A stretch of 64,000 bases of DNA from Devosia sp. (lineage in GTDB: Bacteria; Pseudomonadota; Alphaproteobacteria; Rhizobiales; Devosiaceae). The translations under genes and the position numbers were made by a program. Shown one piece after another: positions 1-8,271 of the stretch; positions within the stretch are counted from its first letter, which is position 1, and each line of letters starts with the position of its first letter. The notes under the pieces were generated by a model. That model worked only from the letters and a program-made list of their open reading frames with translations, ran no database searches and was not told where the DNA came from. Where the stretch lies: NCBI RefSeq assembly GCF_025809055.1, contig NZ_CP075529.1, positions 372,001 to 436,000 of the forward strand, read 5' to 3'.

Positions 1-1
1 C

Positions 2-394
2 AAGTTCGGCCTCATCCCCGAATTCATCGGCCGTCTGCCGGTTCTGGCCACGCTCGAAGACCTCGACGTGCCGGCCCTGATCGAAATTCTGACCTCGCCC
101 AAGAACGCCTTGGTGCGCCAGTACCAGCGCCTGTTCAACATGGAAGAGGTCGAGCTCAACTTCCACGAGGACGCCCTCAAGGCCATCGCCGAGAAGGCCA
201 TCGAACGCAAGACCGGCGCCCGCGGCCTGCGCTCGATCATGGAAGGCATCCTGCTCGACACCATGTACGACCTGCCTTCGCTCGAAGGCGTCGAGGAAGT
301 GGTGATCTCCGAAGACGTGGTGCGCGGCAAGGACGTCCGCCCGCTCTACATCTATTCCGAGCGCAAGAAGGAAGACGAGCCGGCCTCGGCCTGA
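2..394 (+). CDS. clpX: ATP-dependent Clp protease ATP-binding subunit ClpX, C-terminal part
   Basis: This is the 3' end of clpX; the gene starts upstream of the window and the reading frame is open from base 2. ClpX is the AAA+ unfoldase that feeds tagged substrates to ClpP in the cytoplasm. The visible ~130 residues hold the end of the AAA+ core (PEFIGRLP, just after the second region of homology) and the small C-terminal domain with the sensor-2 arginine motif (ERKTGARGLR). The end (VISEDVV, then a short charged tail) matches the usual ClpX C-terminus. A strong terminator follows 25 bp after the stop. lon lies about 1.5 kb downstream on the same strand; clpP-clpX-lon order is standard in alphaproteobacteria. 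Confidence 0.95.
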   Translation, partial: KFGLIPEFIGRLPVLATLEDLDVPALIEILTSPKNALVRQYQRLFNMEEVELNFHEDALKAIAEKAIERKTGARGLRSIMEGILLDTMYDLPSLEGVEEVVISEDVVRGKDVRPLYIYSERKKEDEPASA

Positions 395-418
395 TCCGCC
401 TCCGAGCGACAAACATGA

Positions 419-446
419 CGCCGGGCCCAGTGCCCGGCGTTTTTTT
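419..446 (+). terminator. Rho-independent terminator of clpX
   Basis: A perfect 8-bp GC stem (CGCCGGGC/GCCCGGCG) with a 5-nt loop is followed by seven T residues, 25 bp after the clpX stop. Confidence 0.93.
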
Positions 447-480
447 GCCTTTAGGTGCGGTGACCTGTTTCTGGCTCGGT

Positions 481-545
481 GTCATTCCCGCGAAAGCGGG
501 AACCTCTGTTGCCGTCAGTGTCATTCCTGCAGTCGCGGGAATGAC
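481..545. repeat. Two copies of a short interspersed palindromic repeat
   Basis: Two tandem units begin GTCATTCC and carry an inverted GGGAA arm (481-502 and 520-545, the second a near-perfect palindrome). Related units occur at 4396, 32000, 32100, 58863, 59068 and 59328, always between genes and in both orientations. This is a genome-wide REP-like element. It sits between the convergent clpX and arginase genes, where it may also act as a transcription barrier. Confidence 0.8.
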
Positions 546-581
546 GCGGTGGCACCCTCCGGGTCGAAATACGCTTGTGTG

Positions 582-1559
582 TCAGGCCTCTCCGGTCACG
601 AACTCCACCGGTCCCGGTTCCTCGCCCATGATCGAGCGGCCGAAAAGGCTGGCGACGAGATCGACCATCAGGGTTGCACTCTTGCCGCCATGGTCGAGGA
701 ACGGGTTGAGTTCCACCACATCGAGCGAGCCAACGACGCCGCTGTCGTGCAACAGCTCCATCACCAGATGTGCCTCGCGATAACTCAGCCCGCCGGGCAC
801 CAGCGTGCCGCCGCCGGGCGCGATCAGCGGGTCGATGCTGTCCACGTCAAAACTGACATGCAGATGCGCACCGGCCGCCCTGGCCTTGTCGATCACTTTC
901 TGGATACTCGCGACCACCCCATGCTGGTCGATCCGCTTCATGTCGATGACGTCAACCCCGCGCGCCTGCACCAGGCGCCGTTCCTCCCGGTCGACCGAGC
1001 GAGCGCCGAAAATGGTGACATTGCGCGGGTCGATCCGGCCCAGCCAGTCGCCCTTGAAACTGTCGTCGAATTCAGGCTCGCCGCAGAGCAGAGCCAGCGG
1101 CATGCCGTGCAGGTTGCCGGAAGGCGAGGTCTCGGGCGTATTGTAGTCGGCATGGGCGTCGATCCACAGCACATGAACGGGCCGCTTGTCCTGGGCGCAA
1201 TGGCGCGCAACCGCAGAGACGGTGCCCATGGCGATGGAATGATCGCCGCCGAGGAACACGGGAAAATGCCCCCGTGCAAGAATATCCAGCCCGGCATCGC
1301 TGACGCGCGCGGCGAGATCGAGCACATCGGCCTTGCGCTCTTCCGGCAGGCGGGCGCTGCTCGGATTGGTCGATACCCCGTCTTGCGGCCGCCTCAGGTC
1401 GCCATGATCGGCCACGGCCAGATCGAGATCGACCAGCGCCTCGACCAGCCCCGCAACCCGCAGCGCCTCCGGACCCATGCCGCATCCGCGAACGGAGGCC
1501 CCTGACGCGGTGGCCACGCCGATGAGATCGATGCGCTTGATGGGGGAGGGATGTGCCAT
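582..1559 (-). CDS. rocF: Arginase
   Basis: Hydrolyses L-arginine to ornithine and urea in the cytoplasm, using a binuclear Mn centre. The 325-residue protein has all three ureohydrolase metal motifs in order: GGDHS (about residue 104), DAHADYN (about 132) and SFDVDSIDP (about 237). The length fits the arginase family (about 300-320). The HGMP segment after the second motif favours true arginase over agmatinase. It is a single gene, convergent with clpX and divergent from lon. Long open frames on the other strand here are codon-bias shadows. Confidence 0.93.
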   Translation of the reverse strand: MAHPSPIKRIDLIGVATASGASVRGCGMGPEALRVAGLVEALVDLDLAVADHGDLRRPQDGVSTNPSSARLPEERKADVLDLAARVSDAGLDILARGHFPVFLGGDHSIAMGTVSAVARHCAQDKRPVHVLWIDAHADYNTPETSPSGNLHGMPLALLCGEPEFDDSFKGDWLGRIDPRNVTIFGARSVDREERRLVQARGVDVIDMKRIDQHGVVASIQKVIDKARAAGAHLHVSFDVDSIDPLIAPGGGTLVPGGLSYREAHLVMELLHDSGVVGSLDVVELNPFLDHGGKSATLMVDLVASLFGRSIMGEEPGPVEFVTGEA

Positions 1560-1725
1560 GGATTCTGCCTTCTTCTAGGTGGACACAGTCTAGTTCCATT
1601 CCCGCTGCCGCATCAAACGCCGATAGCGCGAGCTGTGTGATACCTGGGCACACAGGTGTTCCCGCCAGCGGGCGCATATCTCCTGTGCGAAGTCCGGACA
1701 ATGGTCACAAATCCGCAAAGCTTGA

Positions 1726-1753
1726 CTTGCGGCCAGTGCACTCCACCCTATTT
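1726..1753 (+). promoter_or_regulatory. Probable sigma-32 (heat-shock) promoter of lon
   Basis: CTTGCG at 1726-1731 and CCTATTT at 1747-1753 give CTTG-N17-CCTATTT. This fits the alphaproteobacterial heat-shock consensus (CTTG-N17/18-CYTATNT). It lies 97 bp before the lon start, and lon is a classic RpoH target. An overlapping TTGACT (1722) could be a sigma-70 -35 but lacks a well-spaced -10. The rest of the 1560-1849 gap shows nothing else I can name. Confidence 0.6.
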
Positions 1754-1849
1754 ATTAACCTGAATCACCCAGCATTTTTTAAGACTGGGTAGTCGCAACG
1801 GGCGTGCCACCTCCTTCCTCCCTCCGGCGCGCCCCGGAAAGGAAATGTG

Positions 1850-4276
1850 ATGTCGGAAGTTACCTCCACTGGCGAAGCGAGCCGGGACCGGGTGTATCCG
1901 GTTCTGCCCCTGCGCGACATCGTCTGCTTCCCTGGCATGATCGTGCCGCTCTTCGTGGGCCGCGAGAAATCGGTCAAGGCCCTGGAAGAGGTGATGCGCG
2001 ACGACAAGCACATCCTGGTCGTGACGCAGAAGAACGCGCAGGATGACGACCCCGCTCCGGACCAGATCTATCCCACGGGCACCATCGCCACTGTGCTGCA
2101 ATTGCTCAAGCTTCCGGACGGCACCGTAAAGGTGCTGGTCGAGGGCCTGCATCGCGCCACCATCGATCGCTACCTGCAGACCGAGGAATATTTCGAGGCC
2201 GAGGCCTCGATCCTGCCTGAGCCCGAAGAAGACGCGACTGAAATCGAGGCGCTGGCCCGTTCGGCACAGTCCGAGTTCGAAAACTACGTCAAGCTCAACA
2301 AGAAAATCTCGTCCGAGGTCGTGGCCGCCGTCGGCCAGATCGAGGATTCGAGCAAGCTGGCCGATACCATTGCCAGCCACCTGGTCATCAAGATTCCAGA
2401 GAAGGAAGATCTGCTGCAGACCGTGTCGGTCATCGACCGGTTGCAGAAGGTCATCGGCCTCATGGAAGGCGAGATCGGTGTGCTGCAGGTGGAAAAGCGC
2501 ATCCGCTCCCGCGTCAAGCGGCAGATGGAGAAGACGCAGCGCGAATACTATCTCAACGAGCAGATGAAGGCGATCCAGCGCGAGCTGGGCGACGGCGAGG
2601 ACGGGGTCAACGAGATCTCCGAACTCGAAGAGCGTATCGCCAAGACCAAGCTCAGCAAGGAAGCGCGGGCCAAGGCCGACGGCGAAGTCAAAAAGCTCAA
2701 GGCCATGAGCCCCATGTCTGCCGAAGCCACGGTCGTCCGTAACTATCTTGATACGCTTCTGGGCCTGCCCTGGGGCAAGAAGACCAAGGTCAAGCGCGAT
2801 CTGGCGCTGGCCGAAAAGGTGCTGGACGAAGACCACTACGGCCTCGAAAAGGTCAAGGAACGCATCCTCGAATATCTGGCGGTGCAGGCCCGGACCGGCA
2901 CGCTCAAAGGCCCGATCCTCTGCCTCGTCGGCCCTCCGGGCGTCGGCAAGACCTCGCTCGGCAAGTCGATCGCCAAGGCCACCGGCCGCGAATTCGTGCG
3001 CATGGCCCTTGGCGGCGTGCGCGACGAAGCCGAAATCCGTGGCCATCGCCGCACCTATATCGGCTCCATGCCCGGCAAGATCATCCAGTCGCTCAAGAAG
3101 GTCGGAAAATCCAACCCGCTCTTCCTGCTCGACGAGATCGACAAAATGGGCCAGGATTTCAGGGGCGATCCGTCTTCGGCCCTGCTCGAAGTGCTCGATC
3201 CGGAGCAGAACAACACCTTTGCCGATCACTACCTTGAGGTTGACTACGACCTTTCGGACGTGATGTTCGTGACCACCTCGAACACGCTCAACATCCCCGG
3301 CCCGCTGATGGACCGCATGGAGATCATTCGCCTCTCGGGCTATACCGAGCAGGAGAAGCACGCCATCGCCAAGCAGCACCTCATCCCCGAGGCGGCCAAG
3401 GAAAATGGCGTCGCGCACGGCGAGTTCAAGCTGTCTGACGACATGCTGATGAAGACCATTCGCGGCTATACCCGCGAGGCCGGCGTCCGCAATCTCAAGC
3501 GCGAAATCTCCAAGCTGATGCGCAAGGCGGTGACGGACATCGTGCGCACCAAGGTCAAATCTATCGAGATCGATGACGAGCGCCTGGCCAAGTATCTCGG
3601 CCCCGCCATCTTCAAGCATGGCGAAATCGAAGCCGAATCCCAGGTGGGTCTGGTGACCGGTCTCGCCTGGACTTCGGTTGGCGGCGAGTTGCTGACCATT
3701 GAAGGCGTGATGACGCCGGGCAAGGGCCGCATGTCGGTCACCGGCAACATCAAGGAAGTGATGAAGGAATCACTGACTGCGGCCACCGCTTATGTGCGCT
3801 CGCGCTCCATCGATTTCGGCATCAAGCCGCCCATGTTCGACACCCGCGATATCCACGTCCATCTGCCCGAAGGCGCCACGCCCAAGGATGGTCCTTCCGC
3901 TGGTATCGGCCTGGCCACGGCCATCGTGTCGGTGATGACCGGCATTCCGGTGCGCAACGATGTGGCCATGACGGGCGAGATCACGCTGCGGGGCAGGGTA
4001 CTGCCTATCGGTGGCCTCAAGGAAAAGCTCCTGGCGGCCCTGCGTGGCGGCATCAAGACCGTGCTGATCCCTGAGGAGAATGTCCGCGATCTCGCCGAGA
4101 TCCCGGATATCGTCAAGGATGGCATGGAAATCGTGCCGGTCAGCCGCATGGACCAGGTCATCGAGCGCGCCCTGGTGCGCAAGCCCGAAGCCATCGAATG
4201 GAACTTTGACGCCGAACCCGCCGTGGCGACCAAGGTCGACCCCGCCGAGGACAGCACTGCCAGCATCACCCACTGA
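1850..4276 (+). CDS. lon: ATP-dependent protease Lon (endopeptidase La)
   Basis: Homo-hexameric cytoplasmic AAA+ protease that degrades misfolded and regulatory proteins. It is 808 residues, standard for bacterial Lon. Order: N-terminal substrate domain (PVLPLRDIVCFPGM, about residues 15-30), a long charged helical region, AAA+ module with Walker A GPPGVGKTS (about 364) and Walker B FLLDEIDKM (about 425), then the C-terminal protease domain. The Ser of the Ser-Lys dyad lies in KDGPSAGIG and the Lys in GGLKEKLLAALRGG. I chose ATG 1850 because GGAAAGG ends 7 bases upstream; a GTG at 1847 is too close. A heat-shock promoter precedes it and a terminator follows. Confidence 0.97.
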   Translation: MSEVTSTGEASRDRVYPVLPLRDIVCFPGMIVPLFVGREKSVKALEEVMRDDKHILVVTQKNAQDDDPAPDQIYPTGTIATVLQLLKLPDGTVKVLVEGLHRATIDRYLQTEEYFEAEASILPEPEEDATEIEALARSAQSEFENYVKLNKKISSEVVAAVGQIEDSSKLADTIASHLVIKIPEKEDLLQTVSVIDRLQKVIGLMEGEIGVLQVEKRIRSRVKRQMEKTQREYYLNEQMKAIQRELGDGEDGVNEISELEERIAKTKLSKEARAKADGEVKKLKAMSPMSAEATVVRNYLDTLLGLPWGKKTKVKRDLALAEKVLDEDHYGLEKVKERILEYLAVQARTGTLKGPILCLVGPPGVGKTSLGKSIAKATGREFVRMALGGVRDEAEIRGHRRTYIGSMPGKIIQSLKKVGKSNPLFLLDEIDKMGQDFRGDPSSALLEVLDPEQNNTFADHYLEVDYDLSDVMFVTTSNTLNIPGPLMDRMEIIRLSGYTEQEKHAIAKQHLIPEAAKENGVAHGEFKLSDDMLMKTIRGYTREAGVRNLKREISKLMRKAVTDIVRTKVKSIEIDDERLAKYLGPAIFKHGEIEAESQVGLVTGLAWTSVGGELLTIEGVMTPGKGRMSVTGNIKEVMKESLTAATAYVRSRSIDFGIKPPMFDTRDIHVHLPEGATPKDGPSAGIGLATAIVSVMTGIPVRNDVAMTGEITLRGRVLPIGGLKEKLLAALRGGIKTVLIPEENVRDLAEIPDIVKDGMEIVPVSRMDQVIERALVRKPEAIEWNFDAEPAVATKVDPAEDSTASITH

Positions 4277-4295
4277 TCCTGGTGTCATAATCGCG

Positions 4296-4327
4296 AAAAG
4301 GCCGGGACACATGTCCCGGCCTTTTTC
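4296..4327 (+). terminator. Terminator of lon
   Basis: A long near-perfect inverted repeat (AAAAGGCCGGGACA / TGTCCCGGCCTTTT) has a CA loop centre, a T-rich end on the plus strand and an A-run at its start. It could work in both directions. Confidence 0.92.
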
Positions 4328-4395
4328 TTTTGATGATCCCAGCAAACCTCGTTTGTGCCACGTCTCGCGCACGCAAATCGCGCCCTGCTCACAAT

Positions 4396-4423
4396 GTCAT
4401 CCCGGCGCAGGCCGGGATCCATG
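4396..4423. repeat. Interspersed palindromic repeat unit
   Basis: GTCATCCCGGC followed by GCCGGGATCC forms a short palindrome of the same family as 481-545. It lies between lon and the epimerase/FAD fusion. Confidence 0.7.
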
Positions 4424-4505
4424 CACGGTCCTATGGGCGGGCCCTGGCCAACCACCACGCGCCGCCTCGACGAGACCCCAAGCGGGGCGAAGGGCGGAAT
4501 AAACC

Positions 4506-6494
4506 CTAAACCGAACGCGGGATGAACAGGTGTTCCACCCCGATCCCCTTCGGAACATATTTGCCCCGATGCAGCCAGAAGGCATTGCCGCAGACATCGC
4601 GCGCGAGGTCCACCAGGGCATGCATCATCTCCGCGTTGCGCGATGTCATCTCCACCCAGACAAATCCGCGGCCGGTGGCCGGATGGCGGGTAAAGCGCAC
4701 GCCGACGCCCTGACCAGGCGGCAGCCGCATGCCCGGAAAAGCCTGGCGCAACCCGGCTATGAATCGTGCCGCACAGGTATCGGGCACGCAGATTTCCATG
4801 TTGCGCATACGCCGCCGCCCATTGCGAAACACCCGGCCGACCAGTTGCTTGGCCGGCATCCCGGTCCATGGGGCCAGCACCCGCTCGGACCAGCCGACGA
4901 TCCGCAGGCGCCCGCGTAGTCTTAGGGTGAGCAGCAGCTTCTGGATGGCGGCCGGCGACCCCCGCAGGGGCGCGAAGGGCCCGCGATCCTTGGGCTGATC
5001 CTCGCGGGCGGGGTTGATGTTATAGACCATCAATTCCCGGCTGCGCGGAAACCAGTGCACGGTGGTGCTGTGATTGACGCGATAGCCACCAGCCACAAAG
5101 GACTCGAGTTCGCTGTCCGGGCGCCATTCGATGACATTGGCCAGCCTGTAGTTCGGACAGCACTGGAAGGTGACTTCCGTTACCACGATGCCATTGCCCT
5201 CGCGCATCCTGTCCCAGGCGACATCATCGCGGGTGGCCACCTTCTCCTCGCCATCGCCGTCGACATAGCGAATGGCGGTGATCAGGTCATAGACCGAGAC
5301 AAAGTCGGAACTGCTCCCATGCACTTCCGCGAAGAAGCAGGCGCCCGCCGAGATATCGACGAATTCCGGCAAGGTCCCCAGCGTCATCCCATATGGCCCG
5401 AGATAGGCGAGGATCGCCCGCAGCGTCGTGCCGGCGCGCACGGTGAGCCTGTCGCCATCGAGGCTGACAATGCCCGCATAGTGCTCCATGACCAATTGAT
5501 CAGAGGTCAGCCGGTCGTTGAACCACAGAAAATAGCCCCGCCCGATGGCATGGTAGGGCCGGCTGCCGCGAACGGTCTCCTGTATCACCGCCAGCGAATG
5601 GGCATGAATGGTCCGCGACGGCGCCTCGAAGAAATCTGCAAGTGTCCGACCGGTGGTAACCCCGCTGAGGCGGCGGACCTTTTCGCTGGCCACCGTCACG
5701 TCATGAGACAGAAACCACAGGGTCGAGGGAATGGCCTTGCCGGCCAGGCCGGCCAGCCAGTCCGGCGCAAAGAAGATCGGTCTCTTGGCCAGCCCGGCGG
5801 CATGGCGGAAATAGTCGTCCGATGACACATCCAGGTCGCCCAGGTTGACCACGTCATTGACCACGCCGCGCTCGATCAGCGCGAGCAGTTGCTGGGCGAG
5901 ATCCTCCACATGGATCAGGTTGATGGTGCGCTTGCGCAGCCCCAGCGGCGCCATGCGCATCGCCGCCACGATCCCGCTCGACCACTGCATATTGGGGCCC
6001 ATCACCACGGTGGGCCGCACGATGAGATAGGCGATATTCTTGGCCCTGCAGGCCGCGATAACCCGCGCTTCCTCGTCGAGCTTGAGCCTTGTGTAATTGT
6101 CGAGCCCCGGGCGCGCCGCGAGCGTTGCATCTTCGTCCTGGATCGGGTGTTCGCGGGCGTCGAGCGCCGCATAGACCACCTGTGAGCTGAAATAGACAAA
6201 CAGCCGGCAGTTGCCAGTGCCGATCAGGTCCAGTAACCGCTCGGTCACGCGATTGTTGGCGGCAATGAAGTCGCGGGATTTGGCCTTGGTATTGAGTGCG
6301 GCGTGGACCACGACATCCGCCTGGCCGACGGCCTCTGCAAGCCCGGCCTCATCCTCGAACCGCACAGCCACGCCGGAATCCCCGAACTTCTGCGGCAGGG
6401 TGCGATAGACGGGGGTGACGGCGTGTTTGGTGGAAAAGGTCGTCAGCAATTGCCGGCCTATTCCACCACCCGCGCCCACCAGGCAAATCTTCAA
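4506..6494 (-). CDS. Fusion protein: NAD(P)-dependent epimerase/dehydratase domain + FAD-linked oxidase domain
   Basis: A 662-residue two-enzyme fusion. The first ~300 residues are an extended short-chain dehydrogenase: Rossmann motif GAGGGIG close to the N-terminus, a catalytic-type Y-x3-K (YTRLK, about 132) and RPTVVMGP. From about residue 320 it looks like a VAO-type FAD enzyme (FAD_binding_4): RLTVRAGTTLRAIL, then a DISAG...VHGSS segment where the family has its GTxxHG flavin loop, and a C-terminal HRGKY segment reminiscent of the HWGK end of aldonolactone oxidases. I chose TTG at 6494 because AGAAGGGA lies 7 bases upstream and the Rossmann strand starts at once; an ATG at 6527 has no well-placed ribosome site. 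It follows the glycosyltransferase on the same strand. The substrate is unknown; sugar modification is an inference. Confidence 0.7.
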   Translation of the reverse strand: MKICLVGAGGGIGRQLLTTFSTKHAVTPVYRTLPQKFGDSGVAVRFEDEAGLAEAVGQADVVVHAALNTKAKSRDFIAANNRVTERLLDLIGTGNCRLFVYFSSQVVYAALDAREHPIQDEDATLAARPGLDNYTRLKLDEEARVIAACRAKNIAYLIVRPTVVMGPNMQWSSGIVAAMRMAPLGLRKRTINLIHVEDLAQQLLALIERGVVNDVVNLGDLDVSSDDYFRHAAGLAKRPIFFAPDWLAGLAGKAIPSTLWFLSHDVTVASEKVRRLSGVTTGRTLADFFEAPSRTIHAHSLAVIQETVRGSRPYHAIGRGYFLWFNDRLTSDQLVMEHYAGIVSLDGDRLTVRAGTTLRAILAYLGPYGMTLGTLPEFVDISAGACFFAEVHGSSSDFVSVYDLITAIRYVDGDGEEKVATRDDVAWDRMREGNGIVVTEVTFQCCPNYRLANVIEWRPDSELESFVAGGYRVNHSTTVHWFPRSRELMVYNINPAREDQPKDRGPFAPLRGSPAAIQKLLLTLRLRGRLRIVGWSERVLAPWTGMPAKQLVGRVFRNGRRRMRNMEICVPDTCAARFIAGLRQAFPGMRLPPGQGVGVRFTRHPATGRGFVWVEMTSRNAEMMHALVDLARDVCGNAFWLHRGKYVPKGIGVEHLFIPRSV

Positions 6495-6554
6495 TACGCT
6501 GTCCCTTCTGGTCTGTCGGCGGCGCATTCCTTGGCCGCAATCGGCAATGCCGGC

Positions 6555-7844
6555 TTAACCGATCACTGGCGACCGGCGCGATCCGGCCTTTGCCCCGTCA
6601 ATGGTCGCCTCGATGAAGTTGACCGCGGTTTCCAGCCCTTTCTCCTCCGAGAGAGCCTTGCCCACGGAAAGCGCGTTGGCGGCCATGGCCTTGTCCGTCG
6701 TCAGTTCACGCAGGGCCTGGGCCAGTTTCTCGGGCGTCAACGTCCGCAGCCGGGCCGGTTTCGGCCCGCAGCCAAGCGCGCGCACGCGGCGGCCCCAATA
6801 GCGCTGGTCATAGGCCTGGGGCAGGGTAAAGGTCGGCTTGCCCGCCCGCAGGCCGGCAGCGGTCGTGCCGGCGCCGCCATGGTGCACCACCGCGGCGCAG
6901 AGCGGAAACAGCCGGTCATGCGGCGCCTCGGAAACGGCGTGAACCGTATCCGGCAGGTCGTCGGCATTGATACCGCCCCAGCCGCGCGACACGATGGCTC
7001 TTCCGCCCCATTGCAGGATGGCGTTGCGCAACAGTTCAGTGTTGCGCTCCGCCCCGAACGGCATGGACCCAAAGCCGATATAGACCGGCGGCGGGCCGGC
7101 ATCGAGAAAGCGCTGCAGGTCCGGATCAGGCTTCCAGTCCCTGTTGTCGTCGAGGAACCAGAACCCGGTGACCACTGCCGTCTGCGGCCAGTCGCGCGGG
7201 CGCGGCGAGACGATGGACGAGAAATTGTAGAGGGTCGGCAGGTTGTTGCCGTAGCTGTCCTTGAACAGCCCACCACGCCGCCGCGGCCCAAGTCCCATGA
7301 CCTGCTTGCGGACCCGGTCGCGCGGCAGGTCGTAATAGGCCTGCTGGATGTTCATGGCGATATAGCTGAGCTTGTTGAACGTGGGCCCCAGGTCCGGCAC
7401 CTCATAGGCGCAGATCGGAAATTCCCGCGTCGGATTGAGCGGCTGCATCGCGGTCATGATCACCGGGATGTTCAGCGCCTCGGCGACGTCGATACCAAAG
7501 CTGGTATTGATATTGACGATCATGGCGTCGGCGCCCTGCGCCATGGCCCATGAATTGCGTGCGGCGCGTTCCACCAGCGCCTGTCCTTCCCGCAGCAATT
7601 GCGGAAAGTGGTGCAGCTTCATCTTGCTGATCGCGTTATCGAATCGCGATTCCTGCAGCCAGTCCTGGATATTGGTGCCCAGGTCGTGGAACTCGATTCC
7701 ATGGGACAGGACCAGATCCTCGAAATCGGCATTGGAGCCAAGGACGACATTATGTCCCTGTTCCTTGAGGGCGACGGCAAGGGCCAGATAGGGCCTGACA
7801 TCCCCGGCGGTACCAATGGTGGCGATCGCGACGCGTTTGCTCAT
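6555..7844 (-). CDS. UGT-type glycosyltransferase (GT1/GT28-like)
   Basis: A 429-residue GT-B glycosyltransferase that probably moves a sugar from a nucleotide donor to a lipid or small hydrophobic acceptor. The N-terminal motif is IATIGTAGDVRPYLALA (GT28-like acceptor domain, residues 5-22). The donor-site signature is VVHHGGAGTTAAGLRAGKP...QAYDQRYWGRRV near residue 330. This pattern occurs in sterol glucosyltransferases, rhamnosyltransferases of glycolipid synthesis and macrolide glycosyltransferases. I chose ATG 7844 because GGATAGG precedes it; a longer in-frame start at 7931 adds a Cys-rich stretch with no homology feel. It probably forms an operon with the epimerase/FAD fusion about 60 bp downstream. 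Acceptor and donor cannot be told from sequence. Confidence 0.8.
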   Translation of the reverse strand: MSKRVAIATIGTAGDVRPYLALAVALKEQGHNVVLGSNADFEDLVLSHGIEFHDLGTNIQDWLQESRFDNAISKMKLHHFPQLLREGQALVERAARNSWAMAQGADAMIVNINTSFGIDVAEALNIPVIMTAMQPLNPTREFPICAYEVPDLGPTFNKLSYIAMNIQQAYYDLPRDRVRKQVMGLGPRRRGGLFKDSYGNNLPTLYNFSSIVSPRPRDWPQTAVVTGFWFLDDNRDWKPDPDLQRFLDAGPPPVYIGFGSMPFGAERNTELLRNAILQWGGRAIVSRGWGGINADDLPDTVHAVSEAPHDRLFPLCAAVVHHGGAGTTAAGLRAGKPTFTLPQAYDQRYWGRRVRALGCGPKPARLRTLTPEKLAQALRELTTDKAMAANALSVGKALSEEKGLETAVNFIEATIDGAKAGSRRSPVIG

Positions 7845-7889
7845 GCACCTATCCGAAACACAACTCTGCGGCTTGAACCGATCCGTACA

Positions 7890-7913
7890 TGTAAAGACTT
7901 GATGGCATTTACA
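7890..7913. promoter_or_regulatory. Possible operator upstream of the glycosyltransferase
   Basis: TGTAAA-N12-TTTACA, a perfect 6-bp dyad, lies 45 bp before the start of the minus-strand glycosyltransferase. Its symmetry and position suggest a repressor site. No cognate regulator is adjacent. Confidence 0.35.
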
Positions 7914-8086
7914 AGGGACTTCAGAGAACATATTAAGTCTCTGGCCGCGCCTCGACGTGGTACCAGAGTTCTTTTCTCAAGGGCAAGAGACATGCCGTCC
8001 CCGTTCGCTTTTGCAGGGTTTGGAGCTTGGCTCGCCGGCAATATTGCGGCGGCCCCAAACGCATTTGCGGCGGCAAGCGCCCGATA

Positions 8087-8122
8087 GCTCTTCCCAGTGG
8101 CCACGAGGTGGCCGGGAAGAGC
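8087..8122. other. Strong hairpin of unknown role in a 427-bp gene-free gap
   Basis: An outer 9-bp stem (GCTCTTCCC/GGGAAGAGC) and an inner 6-bp stem (GGCCAC/GTGGCC) enclose a GAG loop, with a small AGT bulge on one side. No T-run follows on either strand, so it is not a normal terminator. The surrounding gap 7845-8271 between divergent genes shows no credible gene. Confidence 0.6.
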
Positions 8123-8271
8123 CGAATATCGATGTCTCCGTCCGATTTTTCGGGCGCTTAACCCGTCTAAAACCATAATTCCGCGATAATCAGCGCCGAT
8201 CAGATTGGCGCGGCGCCGCATTCGGGCGCATCGCGGTCAGGCACGGTCCCAAGGGGACCTTCGAGGAACTC

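Noticed and set aside
1748..3619. A 623-residue open frame on the minus strand opposite lon
   Set aside because: Lon is certain on the plus strand; the opposite frame is open only because of strong GC-rich third-position bias. Similar long shadow frames lie opposite arginase (549-1505), the aminotransferase (8200-9534), recJ (15282-16571) and the Cfa-like gene (19256-20614).
7845..7931. An N-terminal extension of the glycosyltransferase to 7931
   Set aside because: The added stretch is Cys-rich and unlike a signal or GT domain; a good ribosome site is present only before ATG 7844.
8123..8271. A riboswitch or leader peptide before the aminotransferase
   Set aside because: No run of codons for one amino acid and no known riboswitch core was seen.
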